Shown here piece by piece: positions 1 through 6,656 of a stretch of 6,938 nucleotides of DNA. The notes beneath the pieces were generated by a model. It ran no database searches, was not told where the DNA came from, and saw only the letters and a list, made by a program, of their open reading frames with translations. A program made the translations under genes and the position numbers. The DNA comes from Candidatus Hydrogenedentota bacterium (GTDB lineage: Bacteria > Hydrogenedentota > Hydrogenedentia > Hydrogenedentales > CAITNO01): positions 1 to 6,938 of the forward strand of contig SKQZ01000400.1 in the NCBI GenBank assembly GCA_007118765.1, read 5' to 3'. Position 1 is the first letter of the stretch. Each line of letters starts with the position of its first letter.

Positions 1-239
1 ATACGACCGCTGTGCACATACGTGAGTAAATGTCCCAGATAACAGGCGTCCCGCTGCACCGCAATGCCTGCGCGGGCATAATAGTCCGGCAGCATGTTGA
101 CTTCACGCCAGAAGGCTTCCTCGTCAATATCGTAATACTCAAAGAGAGGTTTTTGCATATAATGGGGCGACAATGTTTTGTCGAAGTCCCAGATTATTGC
201 AATCACGTTTTGTAAGAACAGGCTTTTGCTCATACGCAT
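1..239 (-). CDS. HAD-superfamily hydrolase, N-terminal part (cut by the left window edge)
   Basis: An open frame begins at the ATG at 239 and runs without a stop off the left edge, giving 79 codons. Residues 11-23 read NVIAIIWDFDKTL: a hydrophobic beta strand followed by the DxDxT motif I of haloacid-dehalogenase-like hydrolases, with D18 as the expected nucleophile and D20 as the expected general acid/base. The next part (YMQKPLFEYYDIDEEAFW, then a Tyr-rich segment) fits the start of a helical cap. Known family members are mostly Mg-dependent phosphatases; the substrate here cannot be told. No signal peptide, so probably cytoplasmic. A second in-frame ATG at 233 is an equally possible start, and neither has a clear Shine-Dalgarno. 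The gene lies 55 bases after the ykgJ-like gene on the same strand and may be co-transcribed with it. Motifs II-IV lie outside the window. Confident for the superfamily, not for the function. Confidence 0.85.
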   Translation of the reverse strand, partial: MRMSKSLFLQNVIAIIWDFDKTLSPHYMQKPLFEYYDIDEEAFWREVNMLPDYYARAGIAVQRDACYLGHLLTYVHSGR

Positions 240-294
240 GCGCTTTCGTTAAGAGAAAAAGTGAACCCGATAAACCAACGGTTATGTTTATTGC

Positions 295-858
295 TTATTT
301 TGACGAACGCTCAATCTCTACGAACAGTTGCAGGAAGTCTTCCGGGCGTTGGTTGGTGTCTTTGTTTTTGTTAAATGCCTCCACCAGTTCGCCGTAATCA
401 TCCTGGTGCATTTTGTCGTCCAAATAGAGGGCGTACAGTGCGTCGGTATTAAAAATATCGTCTTGATGGCGTGGACACCCGACATCGCTGTGCAGGGAAA
501 AGCCTTTGAAGATTTCGCCTCGTGTCTCAAGCAGTTTGAAGGGATACAGGCGACACAAGAGGGGTCGATGTTCATAAATGGTGCAGCCCTTGGTTCGCTG
601 ATCAAGAAAAAAACAACCCGTTGTTTCATCACGGCGCAGGGCCATCATATACTGCTCATCGCCCACGAACAACCATGTGGGATCATTTTTGTCTACGCCG
701 GTGATCTCCTCGGGTGTCAGGAATTCGAGAAAACGTTCGGGATCAACCCCGGTATTCATGGCAATGCGTAACACATCCCATGGTGTGGGCAGGCAAACGA
801 CATCGGTGCAACAATGACCGCATTGACAACATTTGAACTTTACGTGATAACGACCCAT
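295..858 (-). CDS. YkgJ-type cysteine-cluster protein (CxxCxxCC family)
   Basis: A 187-residue protein. Near the N-terminus (residues 8-17) it has FKCCQCGHCC, the C-x2-C-x2-CC signature of the UPF0153/YkgJ family. Further cysteines sit at 22, 82, 92, 102 and 128. The second hallmark, GCTIYEHRPLLCRLYPF (91-107), matches the family pattern C-x-IYE-x-RP-x2-CR-x-[FY]P. The cysteines are thought to bind a metal, zinc or an Fe-S cluster; the biochemical role of most members is unknown. No signal peptide or membrane segment is seen, so it is probably cytoplasmic. The frame stays open upstream to 1080, but the start at 858 is preferred: it has AAGGA at 866-870 with a 7-base spacer, it begins just before the conserved motif, and longer versions would overlap the FG-GAP gene. 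It follows that gene by 79 bases, with a hairpin between them, and precedes the HAD gene by 55. Confidence 0.9.
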   Translation of the reverse strand: MGRYHVKFKCCQCGHCCTDVVCLPTPWDVLRIAMNTGVDPERFLEFLTPEEITGVDKNDPTWLFVGDEQYMMALRRDETTGCFFLDQRTKGCTIYEHRPLLCRLYPFKLLETRGEIFKGFSLHSDVGCPRHQDDIFNTDALYALYLDDKMHQDDYGELVEAFNKNKDTNQRPEDFLQLFVEIERSSK

Positions 859-865
859 ACCGGCG

Positions 866-870
866 TCCTT
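866..870 (-). promoter_or_regulatory. Ribosome binding site of the ykgJ-like gene
   Basis: AAGGA on the minus strand, 7 bases before the ATG at 858. It decides the start of the cysteine-cluster gene against upstream in-frame ATGs. Confidence 0.7.
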
Positions 871-891
871 ATGGTTCTTATGAAAGGGTAA

Positions 892-911
892 GGGCCGAAT
901 CACTTCGGCCC
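892..911 (-). terminator. Terminator-like hairpin after the FG-GAP gene
   Basis: A perfect 8-bp inverted repeat, GGGCCGAA / TTCGGCCC, encloses a 4-base loop. Read on the minus strand the loop is GTGA, a GNRA-type tetraloop. It begins 26 bases after the stop codon of the FG-GAP gene and ends 33 bases before the start of the ykgJ-like gene. The stem is GC-rich and would be stable, but the following sequence (TTACCCTTT) is only a poor U-tract, so termination may be partial, or the hairpin may instead stabilise or process the mRNA. Confidence 0.5.
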
Positions 912-937
912 CGGAAAAGTGCGTGCTCGAAATGGAC

Positions 938-2167
938 TCAGGAGCGTGGTTCTGCAATCTTGAAACTGACCACCAACAGACGGTTAATCCCCTGACGGTC
1001 GGCGTCCACGCCCGAATCAGGCATAATTGCTTCGGGTATTCCATTTCCGGATAGATCATGCAGGATGATGCGATCATCAATGGGGTGCCGATAATCCAGT
1101 AACTTCAATACATTGGGCTGAAATTCGCCGTCATGGAACTCGAAGCATACCAAGGCGCCCCGCTGCGAGTCGGTGATGGGCGCTAACAAGGCATCCCGGT
1201 TGCCCGGCAACGGGATGGTCTTGACGTTCCAGATGCGGTATGGGGCCACATCATTCACTTCTGGCAACGGAATCTCGTGGCGTTCCCACGCATCTGCGTA
1301 AGCGTACCAATACAGGATATTCGTATCGAAGCCCCCCACTGCCAGATCTTTGCCATTGCCCGCGCCGCTAATATCGCCAAAGTCTACATGCAGCGGATGG
1401 GGCAGGGTGTCGTCAATAATATGGCATGTTGGCGACAAGTCGCCGTCTCCGTCAACCTCCAGCAAAAACAGACCGGGCCGGGCGCCTTCGTTGCGCCGCA
1501 GCAAATGACGCGCCGTATATACAATATCGGTTTCGTTGCCGTTGCCAGTCCAGTCATGCCGTTCCCGCGCCAACCACCATGCGCTCTCGTGTTGCATGAG
1601 CACATGGTCTGTCCAGTGTTCCGGGTTTCGTACGTCCTCACCGGTAAACTGCAGCAGGTGAACGCCCCCCTCGCCCGGAGCAAGACCCTCCCATGTGTAA
1701 ATCATATCCAGTGTGCCGTCGCCGGTGTAGTCGGTGATTAAACTTGCCTGCACATAGGGGCGGTTGGGCTGGATAACAACAGTATCCCACAGGTCTTCAT
1801 CCAACTGTTGTTGTTTGTGGAGCAAGATGTTGCCGTTGGGCTGGTCAAGGGACACTGCCTCAAGCAGACCGTCGTCATCGAAGTCGGCGAGATCGTTTCC
1901 TTCAAACTCTCCGGAGAAGGCGGGCATGGCATATATCGGTCGCTTACGCCAATCCGTATAGGTATCCCCCTGTTCAAACCAGAACACTTTGCCATAGTCG
2001 CCACTGGAGGCGAGTATGTCAATCTTCCCGTTATTATTGATGTCACCGACAGCGACACCATCACAATCCTTGCACGGCAACTCAATGATTTCGTCAAGCT
2101 CCAGTTGAAACGTGACGGTGGCGTCAACATTGCAAAGGGCCATGGCGACAAAAAACGTCAACATCAT
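938..2167 (-). CDS. Secreted FG-GAP/VCBS-type beta-propeller protein
   Basis: A 409-residue protein with an N-terminal hydrophobic signal sequence (MMLTFFVAMALC, then a polar region), so exported; Cys12 could make it a lipoprotein, but no good lipobox is seen. The body carries repeated calcium-loop motifs of FG-GAP/VCBS repeats: DINNNGKID (42-50), DFDDDGLLE (95-103), DYTGDGTLD (146-154), DWTGNGNETD (205-214), DISGAGNGKD (265-274) and DLSGNGIPE (371-379). Each is flanked by hydrophobic strands such as KVFWFEQ and ILYWYAY, which fits a beta-propeller. Such proteins usually serve in binding or adhesion; no catalytic motif is seen, and its ligand is unknown. The ATG at 2167 is chosen because AAGGAG lies 7 bases upstream and the signal peptide then begins at residue 1; a longer in-frame start at 2197 would overlap moeA and has no such support. 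It follows moeA by 13 bases, so the two are very probably co-translated. Confidence 0.87.
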   Translation of the reverse strand: MMLTFFVAMALCNVDATVTFQLELDEIIELPCKDCDGVAVGDINNNGKIDILASSGDYGKVFWFEQGDTYTDWRKRPIYAMPAFSGEFEGNDLADFDDDGLLEAVSLDQPNGNILLHKQQQLDEDLWDTVVIQPNRPYVQASLITDYTGDGTLDMIYTWEGLAPGEGGVHLLQFTGEDVRNPEHWTDHVLMQHESAWWLARERHDWTGNGNETDIVYTARHLLRRNEGARPGLFLLEVDGDGDLSPTCHIIDDTLPHPLHVDFGDISGAGNGKDLAVGGFDTNILYWYAYADAWERHEIPLPEVNDVAPYRIWNVKTIPLPGNRDALLAPITDSQRGALVCFEFHDGEFQPNVLKLLDYRHPIDDRIILHDLSGNGIPEAIMPDSGVDADRQGINRLLVVSFKIAEPRS

Positions 2168-2174
2168 AAATATA

Positions 2175-2180
2175 CTCCTT
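2175..2180 (-). promoter_or_regulatory. Strong ribosome binding site of the FG-GAP gene, abutting the moeA stop
   Basis: AAGGAG on the minus strand, 7 bases before the ATG at 2167. It directly follows the TAG stop of moeA (2181-2183). This arrangement fixes the start of the FG-GAP gene and suggests translational coupling. Confidence 0.85.
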
Positions 2181-3368
2181 CTACCCTGTGGGAACAATCA
2201 ACATGACACGCATCATGGCGCCTTCCGGGATGGATGCCACGCCTTGCGGGACGGTCATGAATCCGTACGCGTCGCACAAAGCGGCGATGTGTGCCGACCC
2301 ATGATATGATATAGGACAGATGGCATCATTATCATCCACCATGACGGGAATCCATGCTTCCCGTTCCGTCTTCTTCCGCGTGAATGATTCGGCAAGGGGA
2401 TGCCATGAGGAATGCGGACGATAGGTGTGTCCCATCAACGCATACAAGAACGGTTTCACCAGTATTTCGCATTGCACAAATGTGGACACCGGGTTGCCGG
2501 GCAAGCCGAAACATGCGGCGGATTCGCTAACGGCAAAGGTGGTGGGCTTGCCCGGTTTCATGGCGATGGCGTCAAACAATATCTCAAACCCGTTTTCAGT
2601 CAACGCTTGCGGCACAAGGTCATAATCCCCCATGGAGACCCCGCCGGACAGCAGTAATACCTCATTTTCGTGCTGAATCTCCTGTATCAGCGTGTTGAGT
2701 GCGGACAGTGTATCAGCGCCAATGCCGTAATAGGTGACCTGTGCGCCAGTCTGTTCCATTTGCGCGCGGATTTGGTGGCTGTTGGTGTTTCTGATCTGCG
2801 AGGGGCCGGGCAGCGTGTCCGGCTCCACCAGTTCGTCGCCGGTGGCCACCACCGCAACACGCGGACGTTGTGCCACAAGCGGCATGGAACAGCCTGCGGC
2901 GGCCAGTACGGCAATGTGTTGCGGTGCAATCCGGATGCCGCGTCGCAACACGGTAGCGCCGGCTTTCACGTCTTCGCCGCAATAGCAGATGTTGGTGGCA
3001 GTGCTTTCCCGGGTGAAGACAACGTGACCGTCCTCATTTGTCTGCGTGTGTTCGACCATAATCACGCAGTCTGCTCCCTCGGGAACCATGGCGCCCGTCA
3101 TGATTTTGGCGCATTCTTTTGCGCACACCGGTTTTTCGGGGGGCTTTCCCGCTTGAATGGTTTCAACCACCTTCAGCGGTCCCGGCAAATCGGCGCGTCG
3201 GCACGCATAGCCGTCCATGGCGGATTTGTTAAAGGGCGGCATGTCAACGTCGCAGGCAACGTCCTGCGCGAGGACGCGGCCCGCTGCTTCCGACAGCGGA
3301 ACCGTTGTGCTGCCGAGAGTACGGGCACGCCCCAAGGTTATCTCCAAGGCTTCTGAAAATGGAATCAT
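2181..3368 (-). CDS. moeA: Molybdopterin molybdenumtransferase (MoeA)
   Basis: A 395-residue cytoplasmic enzyme of molybdenum cofactor synthesis. It inserts molybdate into adenylylated molybdopterin, releasing AMP. Family hallmarks appear in order: PPFNKSAMDGYA (44-55), TGAMVPEGAD (91-100), VAVVATGDELVEP (171-183), SGGVSMGDYDLV (241-252), AMKPGKPTTF (269-278) and GLPGNPVSTF (288-297). Candidate active-site residues are D52, T91, E179, D219, D250, K271 and K274. A C-terminal MoeA_C-like domain follows from about 316. Length is close to the usual 400-410. The frame is open up to 3455, but the start at 3368 begins directly with the family-like IPFSEALEITL and leaves a 40-base gap to the upstream gene; the longer version would overlap that gene and add an unrelated sequence. 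No strong Shine-Dalgarno is seen. No other cofactor gene (moaA, moaC, mogA, mobA) lies in the window, which is unusual for moeA. All key motifs are intact, so it is expected to be active. Confidence 0.96.
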   Translation of the reverse strand: MIPFSEALEITLGRARTLGSTTVPLSEAAGRVLAQDVACDVDMPPFNKSAMDGYACRRADLPGPLKVVETIQAGKPPEKPVCAKECAKIMTGAMVPEGADCVIMVEHTQTNEDGHVVFTRESTATNICYCGEDVKAGATVLRRGIRIAPQHIAVLAAAGCSMPLVAQRPRVAVVATGDELVEPDTLPGPSQIRNTNSHQIRAQMEQTGAQVTYYGIGADTLSALNTLIQEIQHENEVLLLSGGVSMGDYDLVPQALTENGFEILFDAIAMKPGKPTTFAVSESAACFGLPGNPVSTFVQCEILVKPFLYALMGHTYRPHSSWHPLAESFTRKKTEREAWIPVMVDDNDAICPISYHGSAHIAALCDAYGFMTVPQGVASIPEGAMMRVMLIVPTG

Positions 3369-3408
3369 GAAAAATCGTTTACCCACGTAGTAATTAACGG
3401 TGTTGCCG

Positions 3409-6400
3409 TTATTCCAAGGTGCGCCATTCATCATCGAACAACCCGATTTCATCAAAAGGAATATCTGCCAGACCGACAGCTTCGGCGTCTGCCGCCGACC
3501 ACTGTAGCCGTTCTCCGGGTTCGCTCAGAAACAGGTCACTTTCAGTATAGACGCGATTGTCCTCGGCCGTGACTGCGTCGTGTTCACGCAGGAACAGGGT
3601 GTCGCACCGTATTACGACATTTTCGCGAACCACGTCTTCATTGGCGCCTTCCTTCAATTGTGCCAACTGCGGATAGCGTTCCAAGTACAGTTCGCGGTCA
3701 ATAGCGTCGCTGTCCATGGCGTCCGCCACAAATTCACGCCACCGTTCGTCAGTCCACGGCGTAAAACTCACGGCTGCGCCGGAATCCAGCACCAGGTTTC
3801 TTCTGATCGTGTTGTCTTTGCCGCCGTGAATCTGAACAGCGCCGAACCATGTTGGCGTTGCACATACGCGCTGGAAGACATTGCCTTCGATAAGTACGCC
3901 GCAGATGGCGTCGTCCAGACGGATTGCCGCACGCTCCGAGGACGCACCCTCTCCCTTGGCCTGCCAATTACCCAAGTGATGCCAGTAGTTGTGGCGAAAC
4001 ACAATGCCCCGAAACGTCGGATCGCCCCACATGTCCACGCCGCCTTGGTCATCCGATTCCAACACCACGCTGTGGACTTCGTTGCGTTCGATGATATGAT
4101 CGTTGCCTCCTATCCGAAAGGCGCTGCTTGCGACATCGTGGATCAGGTTGTTACGGATGCGATTGCCCACACCGCCCAATAGCACCCCCGGCGTGTAGGT
4201 ACTGTCAATGCGGGACAGATGAGAGATGCGGCAGTTTTCTATCAGATGTTCGCCGGGCTCAAGGGTTTTCCGGTTGCCGCCGTTCATGACGATACCGCCC
4301 CGACCCATGGTGTGAATGTCGCATGACCGCACCAGATGACGCCGTCCCCCATGAATCTCAAGGCCATTCCCGGCCATCTTGCGGATGGTGCATCCCGTAA
4401 TCCGGCAATCCGTGCCGCCCCGCACATGAACACCATCGGCGGCCCCGCACTCCCATAAGAGGCCCTCAAAACGCAGGTGGGAAGCGCCCTCAATACGCAT
4501 CAGCGGCGCATCAAACACGGAAAGTTCGACGACCGCCTCGTCCAATGACCGGGTCGGATACAGATAGGCGCGCTTCCGTTCGTGGTCCAAGTACCATTGG
4601 CCGGGCGTATCCAACTCGCAGAGCATATTAACGGCGCGAAACCGCTGATCCTTACGGTATCCATACCGGTGCCAAGGCTCGGCAAGATATATCTTTTGTT
4701 TCTCAACATCAATACGTTCTATGTGCTCATAGGAATCGGCCCAGTCCCAGTACCAATACCCGTGAAGCCAGCCATTGGGCTCATCCGCCCACCGGGCCAA
4801 ACGTTCGTTGTCAAAATAGAAACGGCCATGTTCTGCGCCCGGTCGGTTGTCCCACCCCACCAGCGTCAACGGCCCCGGGACTTCACCTGTTTGGACAAAC
4901 CCTTCGTTAGGCCATTGCGCCACGGTCATGGGTTCGCCGTCAACGAAGAGTTCCATTTCAGGATGTGTCTTGAAACCGCGCCCACTGGCAAATCCACCGC
5001 GCTTGAAAGGGATCAACTCCGTCACGCCTGCCTGTTCAAGGTCAGCCTCCAATACATGCCCCCGCGCCGATTCCGGCAGTCGCGCCAGCGTATCGGCATG
5101 TTCCAGCACCGAAAAGTCAGTGAGGCGCACACCGCCGGTAAAGCGTGGCTTGTCGCCGCCCATGCCGCGGTAAACTATCGGCGCCCCGGGGACGCCGGAG
5201 TCTTCCTCTGACAACACAAAGGTGTCACGAACAGGATATGTACCTGACATGACATTTACCACGATACCGCCTGTCGGCAACGGCCCGTCCGCTTTTATGG
5301 CACGAATGGCGTCACGGGCCTGTTCCAAGGTTTGGAACGGCGCGGTTTCTGTTCCGGGATTATCATCGTTGCCATCAGGCGATACGAAGAAGTGTCGGGC
5401 CGGTGCGGGCGTTGCGTGTGCGTCGGATATCCATGCAGGCAGTTCGCCGTCGCCGGTGGCTTCGCCTTCAAGAATCCAGGAAAGGTTTAAACGGGCCATA
5501 CGCCCGCTGGAATCGGGATGTCCGCCCGTTTCGTAAAGCAAATAAATCCAGCCTTCGCTCGCCGTATCGGGTCGTCCGGCATTTAAGGAGGAATACGCGA
5601 AGCCACCCGGTTCGACAACGCGCTTGACGGGCCATGTGACGCCGCCGTCAAAGCTCGCCCATACATGCCCGTTCTTACGGCCATCGTCGCTGATAATGTT
5701 GCTGAATATAAGGATGTCGCGTTCTTTCACCGGCAAACGCACAAGCCCGCCCATGAGTCCATAGGTGGTGTCCGTATTTCCGTCAGGCAGCATGGCGGAG
5801 TTTTCATGGTCCGTCCATGTCCTCCCCCCGTCGGTGCTCCACGCTATCCAGCGATTGCGTGCGTCGTCCGGCTCCGGCGCCCAATGACGGCGCGTATTGT
5901 AGTACAAGGTGCCGTCGGCCAGTTCCACAATGCACGCTTCGCCCGTACCCATCTCGGGAAAGGGCTCGCTCGCCTGCCATGTAGTGCCGCCATCATCGCT
6001 GAACACCGCATTGGTATAATGGTTCGGCCAAAACTGCCGTGCGTTTCCTTCGTCGTACCAGCGACTCGGACGAATCAAACGCCCTTTGTGCGGCCCGTGG
6101 CGCAAGGTTATGCCGTGCTCGTTCATGTGCATGGACGGTACATGCCCCAATGTATTGGGTTCAACAACGACAGTATGCTCCTGCCAGGTGTTTCCATGAT
6201 CGGCGGAACGATACACGCTCAAGGGCGCAGGCGGATGACCTTCTTCCAAAAATGCAAAGATGGTTCCCGTGGTTTCGCACACGGTGACGCCGCCCCCCAT
6301 AAATCCCTCGGCGATCCGTTGTTCGGGCGCCCACGTTTCGCCGCCGTCTTCACTGCGGCGCAACACGACATCGTTCCAAACCGCCAGTACCGTGCCATCC

Positions 6401-6570
6401 ATCGCTATCGCCACGGTCGGAAAGCGGTCTGTCTGAAACATATCCTGCACATCATAGGCGGGTTCGCCCAAAAACGAATCAAGCGCCCCCTCCACCCGTT
6501 GATTTGCATAGGCAACGCTTCCAATACCTGCGATCAGCAGCAAACCTGACATCATACACTGCATTTTCAT
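3409..6570 (-). CDS. Secreted fusion: sialidase-like Asp-box domain plus right-handed parallel beta-helix
   Basis: A 1053-residue protein with a signal peptide (residues 1 to about 22, hydrophobic core LLLIAGIGSVAYA, probable cut near AYA-NQ). Residues about 40-370 form a sialidase-type six-bladed propeller with five Asp boxes (S-x-D-x-G-x-TW): 73-80, 122-129, 191-198, 245-252 and 306-313. It keeps DRFP (48-51, like the sialidase RIP), E211 followed by R227, R298, and AYSSL with Y326; these are candidates for the arginine triad, glutamate and nucleophilic tyrosine. After a linker (370-392) comes HFFVSPDGNDDNPGT, the typical start of secreted beta-helix enzymes (DUF1565-like). A beta-rich region with WPNEGF and WLHGYWYWDW motifs follows (about 480-690). 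The helix proper (about 690-935) has repeated turns such as GNGLEIHGG, GGIVMNGGN and NDHIIERNEVH. Such modules occur in polysaccharide lyases and glycosidases including GH141-like proteins. Likely role: extracellular or periplasmic glycan breakdown; substrate unknown. The first ATG is used; AGGG 9 bases upstream is weak support. Confidence 0.88.
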   Translation of the reverse strand: MKMQCMMSGLLLIAGIGSVAYANQRVEGALDSFLGEPAYDVQDMFQTDRFPTVAIAMDGTVLAVWNDVVLRRSEDGGETWAPEQRIAEGFMGGGVTVCETTGTIFAFLEEGHPPAPLSVYRSADHGNTWQEHTVVVEPNTLGHVPSMHMNEHGITLRHGPHKGRLIRPSRWYDEGNARQFWPNHYTNAVFSDDGGTTWQASEPFPEMGTGEACIVELADGTLYYNTRRHWAPEPDDARNRWIAWSTDGGRTWTDHENSAMLPDGNTDTTYGLMGGLVRLPVKERDILIFSNIISDDGRKNGHVWASFDGGVTWPVKRVVEPGGFAYSSLNAGRPDTASEGWIYLLYETGGHPDSSGRMARLNLSWILEGEATGDGELPAWISDAHATPAPARHFFVSPDGNDDNPGTETAPFQTLEQARDAIRAIKADGPLPTGGIVVNVMSGTYPVRDTFVLSEEDSGVPGAPIVYRGMGGDKPRFTGGVRLTDFSVLEHADTLARLPESARGHVLEADLEQAGVTELIPFKRGGFASGRGFKTHPEMELFVDGEPMTVAQWPNEGFVQTGEVPGPLTLVGWDNRPGAEHGRFYFDNERLARWADEPNGWLHGYWYWDWADSYEHIERIDVEKQKIYLAEPWHRYGYRKDQRFRAVNMLCELDTPGQWYLDHERKRAYLYPTRSLDEAVVELSVFDAPLMRIEGASHLRFEGLLWECGAADGVHVRGGTDCRITGCTIRKMAGNGLEIHGGRRHLVRSCDIHTMGRGGIVMNGGNRKTLEPGEHLIENCRISHLSRIDSTYTPGVLLGGVGNRIRNNLIHDVASSAFRIGGNDHIIERNEVHSVVLESDDQGGVDMWGDPTFRGIVFRHNYWHHLGNWQAKGEGASSERAAIRLDDAICGVLIEGNVFQRVCATPTWFGAVQIHGGKDNTIRRNLVLDSGAAVSFTPWTDERWREFVADAMDSDAIDRELYLERYPQLAQLKEGANEDVVRENVVIRCDTLFLREHDAVTAEDNRVYTESDLFLSEPGERLQWSAADAEAVGLADIPFDEIGLFDDEWRTLE

Positions 6571-6656
6571 GTGACGATTCCCTGTTGGTTGTTCATGTAC
6601 CTGTTGCCGTTTCGTTTCACATCATGGGCGGAAGATGGCACTCGTGATTGTACCGG
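6571..6656. other. Intergenic gap between the lyase-like gene and the fusion gene
   Basis: An 86-base gap. No convincing promoter, terminator hairpin or operator was recognised. The 3' end holds the weak AGGG before the fusion gene. Co-transcription of the two flanking genes is possible but not shown by the sequence. Confidence 0.5.

Noticed and set aside
240..294. Possible terminator between the ykgJ-like and HAD genes
   Set aside because: The only inverted repeat (AACC/GGTT with a 3-base loop) is too short, and the nearest T-run does not follow it directly.
30..397. Two short plus-strand open frames near the left edge
   Set aside because: They overlap the minus-strand HAD gene, with its clear DxDxT motif, and the end of the ykgJ-like gene. 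Their translations resemble nothing known.
859..1080. An N-terminal extension of 74 residues on the ykgJ-like protein
   Set aside because: The extension overlaps the FG-GAP gene, is not family-like, and the start at 858 has a good ribosome binding site.
2670..3356. A 228-codon open frame on the plus strand
   Set aside because: It is antisense to moeA, whose motifs are all intact. The plus-strand translation has no recognisable domain.
4582..5211. A 209-codon open frame on the plus strand
   Set aside because: It is antisense to the beta-helix part of the fusion gene and shows no recognisable motif.
5665..6549. A 294-codon open frame on the plus strand
   Set aside because: It lies wholly antisense to the fusion gene, whose minus-strand frame has a signal peptide and five Asp boxes. 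The plus-strand translation shows no known motif and is rich in Arg, His and Cys in the way of antisense shadows.
6567..6596. A nine-residue leader frame (MNNQQGIVT) whose TGA overlaps the ATG of the fusion gene as ATGA
   Set aside because: It has no Shine-Dalgarno and is short enough to arise by chance, so there is no support for translation.
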